From DASXRC01 sp036506495 (GTDB taxonomy: Bacteria; Actinomycetota; Actinomycetes; Mycobacteriales; Micromonosporaceae), in NCBI GenBank assembly GCA_036506495.1, contig DASXRQ010000256.1, positions 1 to 11,067 on the forward strand: DNA of 11,067 nt, in the 5' to 3' direction. Positions within the stretch are counted from its first letter, which is position 1. Every line of letters begins with the position of its first letter. The position numbers and the translations under genes were made by a program. Shown in pieces: positions 1-7,563 of this stretch. Below the pieces are notes generated by a model, which saw only the letters and a list, made by a program, of their open reading frames with translations, had not been told where the DNA came from and did not search any database.

Positions 1-999
1 GAGACCGACTGGAACCGCCTCCACGAGGCGCCCCGACCGGAGCACTACGCCGACTTTGCGGCGCTGGCCGTCGCGGCCGCCAGTCGTTATCCGGACGTGC
101 GCCACTTCGTGGTGTGGAACGAGCTCAAGGGCTTCTGGGACGATGCCCGGAACCGGTGGGACTACGAGTCGTACACGAGGTTCTACAACGTGGTGTACAA
201 AGCGTTGAAGGCTCACGACCCGCGAGTGGCCGTCGGGGGTCCGTACGTCGTGATCGACACGTGGGCCAACCGCGAGGCCGGCGGCCGCCCTTCGACGCTC
301 TCCGGCGAGTGTGGGACGGTCGACCGGCGCAGCCTCGACGTCTTGGACTACTGGTTGCGCCACAAGAGCGGCGCGGATTTCGTCGCCGTCGACGGAGGGG
401 CGGTCACCCGCGACGGCGGACCGGTGCCGTCCGGCACGGTCCAGAGTGCCATCTTCGGGGCTATCACCCGGTGGTTGCATGACCGTACGACCTTGCCGAT
501 CTGGTGGACCGAGTTCCACGTAGGTCGGGGCGCACCGAGCGACCAGCCGTCGCTCGTGGCCACGGTAGTGGCCGCGCTGCTGCACATGGCGGAGGAGGAC
601 GCCACGGTGGCGCTGTACTGGCAGCCGCAACGGTCAACCGACGAGTCGGACGATCGCGCGCCGGCGTTGTGGACCTCCACGGACGTGACCGGCGGCGGCC
701 AGCCCGCCGCACTCGGCGAGGATATGGCGTGGATGCAGCAGCTCATGTCCGATCCCGCCGACGACCTGGTGTCGTGGCCGTCGGAAAACGTGGGGGTTCT
801 GCACGGTCGCATGGCGTTCCTTGCGGTCAACACCGCCGCCGTGCCGGCCGACGTGCGCGTCCAGGGCGTTCGCCTGCATCTCCGGCCGTACGAGGTGCGC
901 TACGTCCAGCTGCCTGCCGGCACGCCACCGGCCCCGCCGAGTTGGTGGCGACCCGCGGTGGACGCGTGCCTACGGGAACAGCCAGCGCCGACACGGTGA
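1..999 (+). CDS. GH39-like glycoside hydrolase (5' partial)
   Basis: The reading frame is open from base 1, so the N-terminus lies outside the window; 332 residues are visible. A GTG at 97 falls inside a conserved part of the fold and is not a credible start. The protein looks like a clan A (TIM-barrel) glycoside hydrolase closest to GH39, the family of beta-xylosidases and of PslG. A W-N-E motif at visible residues 39-41 gives the candidate acid/base Glu41. W-W-T-E-F at residues 168-172 gives the candidate nucleophile Glu171. The two acids are 130 residues apart on successive barrel strands, as clan A expects. The last 60 or so residues look like a small C-terminal beta domain. The stop is 11 bases before the next start, so it shares the operon with polysaccharide assembly genes. 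A role in trimming or releasing the cluster's own glycan, as PslG does for Psl, is inference. GH5-like membership is the main alternative. Confidence 0.75.
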   Translation, partial: ETDWNRLHEAPRPEHYADFAALAVAAASRYPDVRHFVVWNELKGFWDDARNRWDYESYTRFYNVVYKALKAHDPRVAVGGPYVVIDTWANREAGGRPSTLSGECGTVDRRSLDVLDYWLRHKSGADFVAVDGGAVTRDGGPVPSGTVQSAIFGAITRWLHDRTTLPIWWTEFHVGRGAPSDQPSLVATVVAALLHMAEEDATVALYWQPQRSTDESDDRAPALWTSTDVTGGGQPAALGEDMAWMQQLMSDPADDLVSWPSENVGVLHGRMAFLAVNTAAVPADVRVQGVRLHLRPYEVRYVQLPAGTPPAPPSWWRPAVDACLREQPAPTR

Positions 1000-1003
1000 G
1001 GAG
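998..1003 (+). promoter_or_regulatory. Shine-Dalgarno for the NTase-kinase fusion gene
   Basis: GAGGAG ends 7 bases before the ATG at 1011 and overlaps the upstream stop codon. It fixes the start at 1011 rather than at the far upstream ATG at 504, which would place over 500 bases inside the glycosidase gene. Confidence 0.75.
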
Positions 1004-1010
1004 CGACGAC

Positions 1011-2285
1011 ATGGTCCACGGTGTGGCGGTCGAGACCGGACCCGACGTCCGCCCTCGGGTCGACACGCGTCCCTTGACCCGCACGGTCCTGACCGCGCTG
1101 GACGAGGCGGGGGTGCGATGGTCGCTGGTACGTGGGAGCCCCGGCGGCGGAGACGTAGACGTCCTGGTCGCGCCCGCCGACCGTGGTCGCGCCGCCGAGG
1201 TCATGGCCGCACAGGGCCTGGTGCGACTGCCCGCGTACGGCCGGGGAACGCACGCGTTCTTCCTCGGTCTCGACGAGGTCACCACCTCATGGGTGGAGTT
1301 CGACGTCGTCACCGAGGTGAGCTTTGGGCGCCATGTCGAGTTCCGGACGCCCGCCGCCGGGGCCTGCCTGGCACGCCGCCGGCGCGTCGCAGATATCTGG
1401 GTCCTCGCCCCGGAGGACGAGTTCTGGATGCTGTTGCTACATTGCCTGCTCGACAAGGGTGCCTTTGCCGACCGCCACCTCCGGCGACTCTCGATGCTGG
1501 CGCCGGTGGCGTCGCTCGACAGCCCGCTGCTGCACGCGCTGCCGGCCGGGATCCCGTGCGAGGCCCTGCTGGCACACGCGCAGTCTCGCGCGTGGCCGGC
1601 GCTGGCTGGCCTGGGACCGTCCGTGAGCCGGGCCTGGCTGCGGGCGGCACCCGTCGGCATCACGCTGGCCCGCGCCGGCGCAGCGGCGTTGCGGGCGATC
1701 GAGCGGCCGCTGCAAGCGTGGAGCCGCCGGGGCGCCCGCGTCGCGCTGCTCGGTCCGGACGGATGTGGCAAGTCGACGCTGGCGAGCGGCATCGCGTCTG
1801 CCTTCTGCTTCCCGGTACGCACGGTCTACATGGGACTGTGGCCCACCGGCGACGACGAGGCGGGCCCCGTTCGGTCCGCGCTGCGGGTCGCCCGTCGTCC
1901 GATTGTTGTCTGGCGCCGCTATCTCGCCGCACTGCGACACCGCGCTCTCGGCCGGTTGGTCATCTTCGACCGGTACGTGTATGACGCCCGGCTGCCCGCC
2001 CGCGGCAGCCTCACGTGGTTGAAGCGGCCGTATTTCGCGATGTTGAGCCGTTGCTGTCCGGCACCAGACCTCGTCATCCTCCTCGACGCTCCGGGCCACG
2101 TCATGCACGCCCGGTCCGGCGAGTACGACGCGGCACATCTGGAGGTGGAGCGCCGGCAGTACGTGCGCATCGCGGCGAGGCTGCCGCGGGCGGTGCGGGT
2201 CGACGCGAATCGGCCGGCTGAGGCGGTGCTCCGGGACGCGGTCGGGCAGGTATGGCGGCTCTACCAGACCAGGATCGCCCGGTGA
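1011..2285 (+). CDS. Nucleotidyltransferase-like / thymidylate-kinase-like fusion protein
   Basis: This 424-residue soluble protein has two domains. Residues about 20-130 look like a minimal, pol-beta-type nucleotidyltransferase: a V-R-G-S-P-G-G-G-D-V-D segment at residues 40-50 supplies Asp48 and Asp50, and W-V-E-F-D supplies a third acid at Asp98. The pattern resembles the uncharacterised NTP_transf_5 group (PF14907). Residues about 240-424 are a thymidylate-kinase-like P-loop domain. Its Walker A is G-P-D-G-C-G-K-S-T (248-256), a D-R-Y motif sits at 320-322, and L-L-D-A-P followed by A-R-S-G-E lies near the lid region. True thymidylate kinases are about 210 residues, stand alone and lack the N-terminal domain, so dTMP is unlikely to be the substrate. 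Similar kinase-like proteins occur in exopolysaccharide loci; the substrate is unknown to me. The start at 1011 is chosen for its Shine-Dalgarno. The stop overlaps the next start in GTGA. Confidence 0.8.
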   Translation: MVHGVAVETGPDVRPRVDTRPLTRTVLTALDEAGVRWSLVRGSPGGGDVDVLVAPADRGRAAEVMAAQGLVRLPAYGRGTHAFFLGLDEVTTSWVEFDVVTEVSFGRHVEFRTPAAGACLARRRRVADIWVLAPEDEFWMLLLHCLLDKGAFADRHLRRLSMLAPVASLDSPLLHALPAGIPCEALLAHAQSRAWPALAGLGPSVSRAWLRAAPVGITLARAGAAALRAIERPLQAWSRRGARVALLGPDGCGKSTLASGIASAFCFPVRTVYMGLWPTGDDEAGPVRSALRVARRPIVVWRRYLAALRHRALGRLVIFDRYVYDARLPARGSLTWLKRPYFAMLSRCCPAPDLVILLDAPGHVMHARSGEYDAAHLEVERRQYVRIAARLPRAVRVDANRPAEAVLRDAVGQVWRLYQTRIAR

Positions 2286-3277
2286 ACGTGCTGAGGACCG
2301 CGCGTTGGGCGCCGTGCCGCAGATCATTCGCCACGGTGGCTCCGAGTCTGGTCGCAGCGGCCGCAAACGGCACCGGCACCGGCTGGCGTACCGATGCGGT
2401 GGCGGTCACGGACACCTCCGTCGTCGTGGCCGCGGTCAGCCGCGCCGACGGCTGTCGGTGTGTCGTCAAGATGCCGTGCACAACCGAAGCCCAGGAAAGC
2501 CTGCGCCGGCAGGCGGATGTCCTGGCCGCATTGCACGGCGACGATCGGTTGGACGGCTGGCGCGCTGTGGTCCCCCGTGTCGTCGGCCAGGGAGAAGTGA
2601 ACGGTCGCCCGTACTGGGTGGAGGAGGCTCTTCCGGGTACGCCGGCGGCACGCATGGTGCGCCGCGGCCGCGCGCCCGAACTGCTCGAACTGGCGACGCA
2701 ACTGATCGGTCAGCTGCACGATCGGACGTCAGAGCTGTCGCTACTCGACGCCTCTACCGTGGCGGCGTGGGTGGACACGCCTGTTGAAGGGCTGCAGGCG
2801 TTCTGCGCAATGCGGACGCGACGGCGGCCGTGCCTCGAGGCCGTCACACGACTGCGCGACGAACTGTTGGAAAGCCTCACCGGCCGCCCGACGCGCACCT
2901 GCTGGATCCACGGCGACTTCTGGCCCGGCAACCTGCTTGTCCGGGGATCGGACGTGACAGGAGTGGTCGATTGGGACCGCGCATCGGCGTTCGGCCTGCC
3001 GCTGCACGACCTCGTGCACCTGCGAGTCCTCGCCCGCAGGTTGGCCACCGGCGAGGAGCTGGGAGATGTCGTCGTCCACGCTCTGCGCGACGGCCCGGCC
3101 GCGGCGCTCGGCATCTCCGCGGACCGCGTGGCGCGATGGTTCGGCGGCCTGCCTGCACGGCCCGCCGTCCTTCTCTACTGGCTACGGCACGTCTCGCTCT
3201 TCATCGACTCGGAGGGTCATCGTGACAACCCACGCTGGCTTCGCGGCAACGTTGAACGCGTCCTCCGTCACGCATGA
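2282..3277 (+). CDS. Aminoglycoside-phosphotransferase-family kinase
   Basis: This 331-residue soluble protein belongs to the APH/choline-kinase fold (APH phosphotransferase family, PF01636). The catalytic loop is H-G-D-F-W-P-G-N at residues 210-217, with Asp212 as the likely catalytic base and Asn217 as a metal ligand. The metal-binding D-W-D follows at 230-232, in place of the DFG of protein kinases. Lys63 in C-V-V-K-M is a good candidate for the ATP-binding lysine. I chose the GTG at 2282, which makes a GTGA overlap with the previous stop and has AGGAT six bases upstream, over the ATG at 2252. Family members phosphorylate antibiotics, choline, homoserine, sugars and other small hydroxyl compounds. 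In this setting a sugar or substituent of the glycan is likelier than an antibiotic, but this is inference. No membrane segment is seen. Confidence 0.85.
   Translation: MNVLRTARWAPCRRSFATVAPSLVAAAANGTGTGWRTDAVAVTDTSVVVAAVSRADGCRCVVKMPCTTEAQESLRRQADVLAALHGDDRLDGWRAVVPRVVGQGEVNGRPYWVEEALPGTPAARMVRRGRAPELLELATQLIGQLHDRTSELSLLDASTVAAWVDTPVEGLQAFCAMRTRRRPCLEAVTRLRDELLESLTGRPTRTCWIHGDFWPGNLLVRGSDVTGVVDWDRASAFGLPLHDLVHLRVLARRLATGEELGDVVVHALRDGPAAALGISADRVARWFGGLPARPAVLLYWLRHVSLFIDSEGHRDNPRWLRGNVERVLRHA
3211..3216 (+). promoter_or_regulatory. Shine-Dalgarno that sets the double-GT2 start
   Basis: GGAGGG lies five bases before GTG 3222, inside the end of the kinase gene. It is the best ribosome site in this area. 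It argues for GTG 3222 over the upstream ATG 3066 (deep inside the kinase gene) and over GTG 3288, which has only weak purine content before it and would begin at the first strand of the GT fold. Confidence 0.75.
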
Positions 3278-5486
3278 GACGGCGGCCGTGACGGTCGTCA
3301 TCTGTGCCTATACCGACAGGCGGTGGCCCGAGCTGTCCCGCGCGGTTGCATCCGTGCTCGCCCAGCACCTGAGACCGGACCAGGTCATCCTGGTCATCGA
3401 CCACAACGACGCGCTGCTCGACCGTGCGACGCGATCATTTCCAGACGTCACCGTTGTGCCGAACACGGGTCCGCGGGGCCTCTCCGGGGCGCGCAACTCG
3501 GGCCTGGCCCGAGCGCGCGGCGACGTCGTGGCCTTCGTCGACGACGACGCCGAGGCCGAGCCGGGTTGGCTCATTCGGCTCGTACGGCACTACGGCAACC
3601 CGGCCGTCATGGCGGTGGGCGGCAGCGCCGTACCGGTATGGGACGGACGTCGGCCACGATGGCTTCCGCCGGAGTTCGACTGGGTGGTGGGGTGCAGCTT
3701 CACCGGCCAGCCGGTTCGGGCCGCGCCGGTGCGCAACCTCATCGGCTGTAACATGTCGTTCCGGCGGGCGGCCCTCCAGGACATCGACGGGTTCCATCCG
3801 GCCCTCGGACGCGTCGGCACGGTGCCGGTGGGCTGCGAGGAGACAGAGCTGTGTATCCGCCTGCACCGGCGGCATCCCGGCGGCGTGGTCCTGTACGATC
3901 CTGCGGCTCGTGTCCGGCACCGGGTCAGTGCCGACCGCGCCACGTGGTCATACTTCCGTCGCCGGTGTTTCTCGGAGGGCCGGTCCAAGGCCGTCGTCGC
4001 CCGCATGGTGGGCACCCGGTCCGGCTTGTCCGCGGAGCGCGAATACACCCGTCGTGCCCTGCCGCGCGCCGTACGCCGGGAGTTGCGCGGAGCCCGCACG
4101 GGGCCCGCGGCTCTGCTCCGCGTCGGCGCGATCGTCGCCGGACTGCTGGTCACCGGAAGCGGCTACCTCACCGGGCGGGTCGGCCGGGTGGCCGACGCCG
4201 CGTCCGAAACGAAGCCGGCTCGCTTCGCACCGGTACGTGTGCTCGCGGTGGAGCTGTCGGACGGCGTACCGGCGCTTTCCGACGGTGAACGCGTCGACGA
4301 GCGCCGCTACACCGCGGCGCGCGTCCTGGTCCGCCGGCACGGACGACCGCTCGGGGTGCTCGACCTCGACCTCCCCCCGGGCGGGCTCAGCGCCGAGGCG
4401 CACGCCGAGTTGATCGCCCGACGCCTCGGTCCGGCGGTGACTGACGGCCCCGCGTCGCCTGTTTCGTCGCCGGACGCCGACCGGGCGCCCTACGTCACCG
4501 TCGTCGTGCCCACCTGCGGGCGGGAGCACGTCCTGCGGCGCACGCTCGACGCGCTCGCCGCGCTGGACTACCCCTGCTATGAGGTGCTGGTGGTGGACAA
4601 CGCACCACAGCGCCCCGGTACCGCTGTGGTGGTCCGCGAGCGTGCCGCGGCGGGGATGCAGGTGCGCTACGCGAGCGAACCGCGCCGCGGCGTTGCGTAC
4701 GCGCGCAACCGCGGCCTCGCGGTGGCACGCGGCGCGATCGTCGCCTACGCCGACGACGACGTCGTCGTCGACCGCGGGTGGCTGCGCGCGCTCGTCGACG
4801 GATTTGGCGACGAGGCCGTGGCAGCGGTCACCGGTTACGTCCTTCCGGCGGAGTTGGAAACTCCCGCACAGGTGTGGGTCGAGCAGTACGGCGGCTTCGG
4901 CAAGGGCTGCGTTCGCCGCCGGTTCGACCGTACGGGGTACGACCTGGTCCGGCCTGATCGAGTAGAGCGGGTGGCGGCGGGTCCGGGCTCCCTCTACCCC
5001 TACCTGCCGGGCACCTACGGTTCCGGGGCCAACATGGCGTTCCGCGCCGAGGTCCTCCGCCAGCTCGGCGGGTTCGACCCGGCGCTGGGCGGGGGCGGAG
5101 CCGTGCGCGCTGGCGAGGACATCGACGCGCTGCTGCGGCTGGTGCTCACCGGCCACGCGGTGGTCTACGAACCGTCGGCCATGGTGTGGCACACCCACAA
5201 GCGAGAGCTGCGCGCGCTGCGCAGCACCGTGTACCACTACGGGGTCGGGCTGAGCGCCGTGCTGACCAAGCGCCTGGTGACCGACCGGCGTGGCCGTCAA
5301 GAACTGCTTCGCCGGGTGCCCCGCGGCATCGCCTACGCCGTGCGACCGGGCTCTGCAAAGAACGCCGGGAAGCGGTACGGTTATCCGTTCTCGCTGACCA
5401 TTGTGGAGCTGTGGGGAATGGCGTCCGGCCCAGTGCGGTACGCCTGGAGCGCATGGGCCACGCGGGCGGGCGGGAGACGATCGTGA
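3222..5486 (+). CDS. Bifunctional double GT2 glycosyltransferase
   Basis: This 754-residue protein contains two complete family 2 glycosyltransferase (GT-A) modules. In module 1, the V-T-V-V-I-C-A-Y strand starts at residue 23, the metal/nucleotide-binding D-D-D is at 107-109, and the acidic catalytic region G-C-E-E-T-E covers 204-209. A hydrophobic stretch at about 299-318 could touch or cross the membrane. Residues about 335-406 form a small alpha/beta segment resembling one I recall preceding GT2 domains in other actinobacterial proteins. In module 2, V-T-V-V-V-P-T starts at 425, D-D-D is at 511-513 and G-E-D at 631-633. Both sets of active-site acids look intact, so both modules may be active. 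They probably use nucleotide sugars in the cytosol to build a lipid-linked repeat unit. Donors and linkages cannot be read from sequence. The gene overlaps the kinase gene by 56 bases and the deacetylase gene by 4. Confidence 0.88.
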   Translation: MTTHAGFAATLNASSVTHETAAVTVVICAYTDRRWPELSRAVASVLAQHLRPDQVILVIDHNDALLDRATRSFPDVTVVPNTGPRGLSGARNSGLARARGDVVAFVDDDAEAEPGWLIRLVRHYGNPAVMAVGGSAVPVWDGRRPRWLPPEFDWVVGCSFTGQPVRAAPVRNLIGCNMSFRRAALQDIDGFHPALGRVGTVPVGCEETELCIRLHRRHPGGVVLYDPAARVRHRVSADRATWSYFRRRCFSEGRSKAVVARMVGTRSGLSAEREYTRRALPRAVRRELRGARTGPAALLRVGAIVAGLLVTGSGYLTGRVGRVADAASETKPARFAPVRVLAVELSDGVPALSDGERVDERRYTAARVLVRRHGRPLGVLDLDLPPGGLSAEAHAELIARRLGPAVTDGPASPVSSPDADRAPYVTVVVPTCGREHVLRRTLDALAALDYPCYEVLVVDNAPQRPGTAVVVRERAAAGMQVRYASEPRRGVAYARNRGLAVARGAIVAYADDDVVVDRGWLRALVDGFGDEAVAAVTGYVLPAELETPAQVWVEQYGGFGKGCVRRRFDRTGYDLVRPDRVERVAAGPGSLYPYLPGTYGSGANMAFRAEVLRQLGGFDPALGGGGAVRAGEDIDALLRLVLTGHAVVYEPSAMVWHTHKRELRALRSTVYHYGVGLSAVLTKRLVTDRRGRQELLRRVPRGIAYAVRPGSAKNAGKRYGYPFSLTIVELWGMASGPVRYAWSAWATRAGGRRS

Positions 5487-6259
5487 CGGTCGTGCCCGTG
5501 CTCGGCTATCACAGCGTCAGCGACGAGCGGCGCGAGGGCACGTTACGGTGGTCCGTCTCGCCGCGCGACTTCGACGAGCAGATGTCGTTGCTGCGGCAGC
5601 GTGGACACCACGCCCTAACCGTCTCGGAGTACGCCGACGTGCTGCGCCGACGGGCTCCGCTTCCGGCCCGACCGGTGCTGGTGACGTTCGACGACGGGTT
5701 CGCCGACGTCGCCGACGTGGCCCTGCCGACGCTGCTCCGCTACGGTCTCGCGGCTACCGCGTTCGTCATCACATCCCGGGTCGGCACGGGGCACCAGTCA
5801 GGCCCGGTCCTCGGCTGGGGACAGCTCCAGGACCTGCGCGACGCCGGGATCGAGCTCGGCTCCCACAGCCATACCCACCGTGCGCTCGACTGTCTCCGCC
5901 CCGACGAGCTCCGGGCGGAGACCGGGACGAGCCGGCGAATCCTTGAGGACCGGCTGGGAGCGCCGGTGATGTCCTTCGCGTACCCCTACGGCTACCATGA
6001 CCGCCGGGTCCGCGGAGCGGTGGTAGCCGCCGGCTACACCGCGGCCTGCGCGGTGAAGAACGCGCTCAGTCACGGTGACGATGACGTGTTCGCTATCGCG
6101 CGCGTGCTCGTCGAGCGCGACACCGGCGCCGCCGGGGTCGAGGCCGTGCTCTCGGGTCGGGACCGGCTCCTGGCCTGGTCTGGAGAGCGCCTACGCACCC
6201 GGGGCTGGCGGGCCTATCGACGAACCCGTCACGGGTTGGCCGCGATGTGGGGTGAGTGA
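5483..6259 (+). CDS. Polysaccharide deacetylase (CE4/NodB family), no signal peptide
   Basis: This 258-residue protein is a carbohydrate esterase family 4 (NodB homology) metal-dependent deacetylase that removes N- or O-acetyl groups from glycans. Motif 1 is T-F-D-D-G-F, with Asp70 (likely base) and Asp71 (metal). Motif 2 is S-H-S-H-T-H, with His128 and His132 as metal ligands. Motif 3 is F-A-Y-P-Y-G-Y near residues 165-171, where many members have R-x-P-Y/F-G. The protein starts directly with the first strand of the fold (V-V-P-V-L-G-Y-H-S), leaving no room for a signal peptide or anchor. GTG 5483 is chosen because it makes a GTGA overlap and has GGGAG six bases upstream; the alternative ATG 5453 adds only ten residues and still no signal. 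The apparent cytosolic site suggests action on a lipid-linked or nucleotide-linked precursor. Leu21 is encoded by a rare TTA codon (5543-5545). Confidence 0.9.
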   Translation: MTVVPVLGYHSVSDERREGTLRWSVSPRDFDEQMSLLRQRGHHALTVSEYADVLRRRAPLPARPVLVTFDDGFADVADVALPTLLRYGLAATAFVITSRVGTGHQSGPVLGWGQLQDLRDAGIELGSHSHTHRALDCLRPDELRAETGTSRRILEDRLGAPVMSFAYPYGYHDRRVRGAVVAAGYTAACAVKNALSHGDDDVFAIARVLVERDTGAAGVEAVLSGRDRLLAWSGERLRTRGWRAYRRTRHGLAAMWGE

Positions 6260-7563
6260 TGATCCAGGCGGCACCCTCTGTGTCTGACGTCGCGCGGCGT
6301 CCCGCACGGCTGCGCGGCCAGCTGGGGAATCCGCTGTACCTCAACGTGTACGCGCTCACCGTCAACACCGTGGTCAGCTCGGTGCTCGGGATTCTTTACT
6401 GGGTGGTCGCAGCTCGCCTCTACCCCCCGCGCGAGCTCGGCGCGGGCGCGGCCATCATCGCCACGATGACGTTCCTGAGCAGCTTGTCGCAGCTCAATCT
6501 CAACGGGGCACTGGCCCGGTTCCTGCCGGCTGCCGGCAGGTACGCGGGCCGTCTCATCACCGCCGCGTACATCGCGAGCTTCGCCGCCGCAGTGCTCATC
6601 GGCTCGGCGTTCCTTCTCGTGGCACCTGGCGTCTTATCGCACGGCGGGTCCGTGTCGTTCGGGGCGCCACTGGCCGTCGCCTTCGTCGTGTCCGTGGCGG
6701 CATGGGGAATCTTCACGCTGCAGGACAGCGTCCTGACCGCGCTACGGGGTGCGATCTGGGTGCCCGTCGAGAACGCGGCATTCGGCGTCGCCAAGATCGC
6801 TCTCCTGGTGCTGCTGGCATCGGCGGCGCCGGAGCACGGCATCTTCGCGTCGTGGGCCGTGCCGGTCCTCGTCGCCCTCGTGCCGGTGAACCTTCTGGTC
6901 TACCGCAGGCTGCTGCCGCGCCTGGGTCGGCGGCTGGCGGCGGCTGCGCTGCCGGCGCGCGCCGTGATGCTGCGCTTCGTAACCCTGGACTACGTCGGCT
7001 TCCTGTTCCTGCAGGTCCACACGAACGCCCTTCCGGTCCTGGTCACCGCGGTCCTGGGCGCCGAGGCCAACGCCGTCTTCTACATCGGCTGGCTGCTCGG
7101 CAGCTCGGCCGAGCTAGTCGCCTACCACTTCGGGACATCGCTCACCGTGGAGAGTGCCGCGGACGAGTCCCGCCTGGCTAGCTACGCCCGTCAGGTCTTG
7201 CGGCGGGGGCTGGTCCTCTTCGCCGCGGGTGCCCTGCTGCTGTGCCTGTGCGCGCCCGTTCTCCTCGCCCTGTTCGGCAGCCGGTACGCCGATGAAAGCG
7301 GCGCCGTGTTGCGCTTGTTCGCTCTGGCCGTGGTGCCGAAGTTCGTCGTCACGGTGTACGTCGCCGTCAGCCGCGTCCAGCGCAGGGTGGGCCGGATCGT
7401 CCTCGTTCAGTCCGCCACCAGCGTGCTCGTACTGTCGCTTGCGCTCCTCACCATGCCGGCCTGGGGCGTGGTCGGGGTCGCCGGCTCCTACCTCGCCGCG
7501 CAGGTCGCCGCCTGCGTGGCTGTCCTGCCGAGACTCGCGCGGACGCTGCGAGGTGTCGGGTGA
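6259..7563 (+). CDS. wzx: Wzx-type polysaccharide flippase (MOP superfamily)
   Basis: This 434-residue polytopic membrane protein has a length and hydrophobic pattern typical of oligosaccharide translocases of the MOP superfamily. By eye about 12 membrane spans follow a 25-residue cytosolic N-terminus; the first spans about 28-52. The opening region, L-Y-L-N-x-Y-A-L-T-V-N then A-A-R-L-Y-P-P-R-E-L-G, resembles actinobacterial flippases, where A-R-x-Y-x-x-x-x-x-G is common after span 1. It should move the lipid-linked repeat unit from the inner to the outer face of the membrane. ATG 6259 shares one base with the preceding TGA; GTG 6256 is an in-frame alternative three bases earlier with a worse-spaced ribosome site. 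Leu126 is encoded by TTA (6634-6636). The stop overlaps the next gene by four bases. The gene name is by function class, not by orthology. Confidence 0.85.
   Translation: MIQAAPSVSDVARRPARLRGQLGNPLYLNVYALTVNTVVSSVLGILYWVVAARLYPPRELGAGAAIIATMTFLSSLSQLNLNGALARFLPAAGRYAGRLITAAYIASFAAAVLIGSAFLLVAPGVLSHGGSVSFGAPLAVAFVVSVAAWGIFTLQDSVLTALRGAIWVPVENAAFGVAKIALLVLLASAAPEHGIFASWAVPVLVALVPVNLLVYRRLLPRLGRRLAAAALPARAVMLRFVTLDYVGFLFLQVHTNALPVLVTAVLGAEANAVFYIGWLLGSSAELVAYHFGTSLTVESAADESRLASYARQVLRRGLVLFAAGALLLCLCAPVLLALFGSRYADESGAVLRLFALAVVPKFVVTVYVAVSRVQRRVGRIVLVQSATSVLVLSLALLTMPAWGVVGVAGSYLAAQVAACVAVLPRLARTLRGVG

Noticed and set aside
504..1010. N-terminal extension of the NTase-kinase frame to ATG 504
   Set aside because: The extension is Arg/Gly-rich low-complexity sequence lying inside the glycosidase gene. 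ATG 1011 has a proper Shine-Dalgarno.
437..1822. Overlapping - strand frames opposite the hydrolase and NTase-kinase genes
   Set aside because: They are compositional shadows, without ribosome sites or domain motifs.
3066..3221. N-terminal extension of the double GT2 frame to ATG 3066
   Set aside because: It overlaps the end of the kinase gene, encodes unrelated-looking sequence and has no ribosome site matching the GGAGGG before 3222.
2282..3277. Aminoglycoside resistance gene
   Set aside because: The APH fold is shared by many metabolic kinases, and the operon context is polysaccharide assembly; nothing visible ties it to antibiotic modification.
4751..4770. Perfect 20-bp palindrome built of GAC/GTC repeats
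   Set aside because: It is fully explained by the codons for D-D-D-V-V-V at the nucleotide-binding motif of the second GT2 module.
3948..5300. A 450-codon open frame on the - strand opposite the double GT2 gene
   Set aside because: It is rich in Arg, His, Ala and Gly with no recognisable motif. Long antisense frames are expected opposite real genes at this GC content, while the + strand has clear GT2 motifs.
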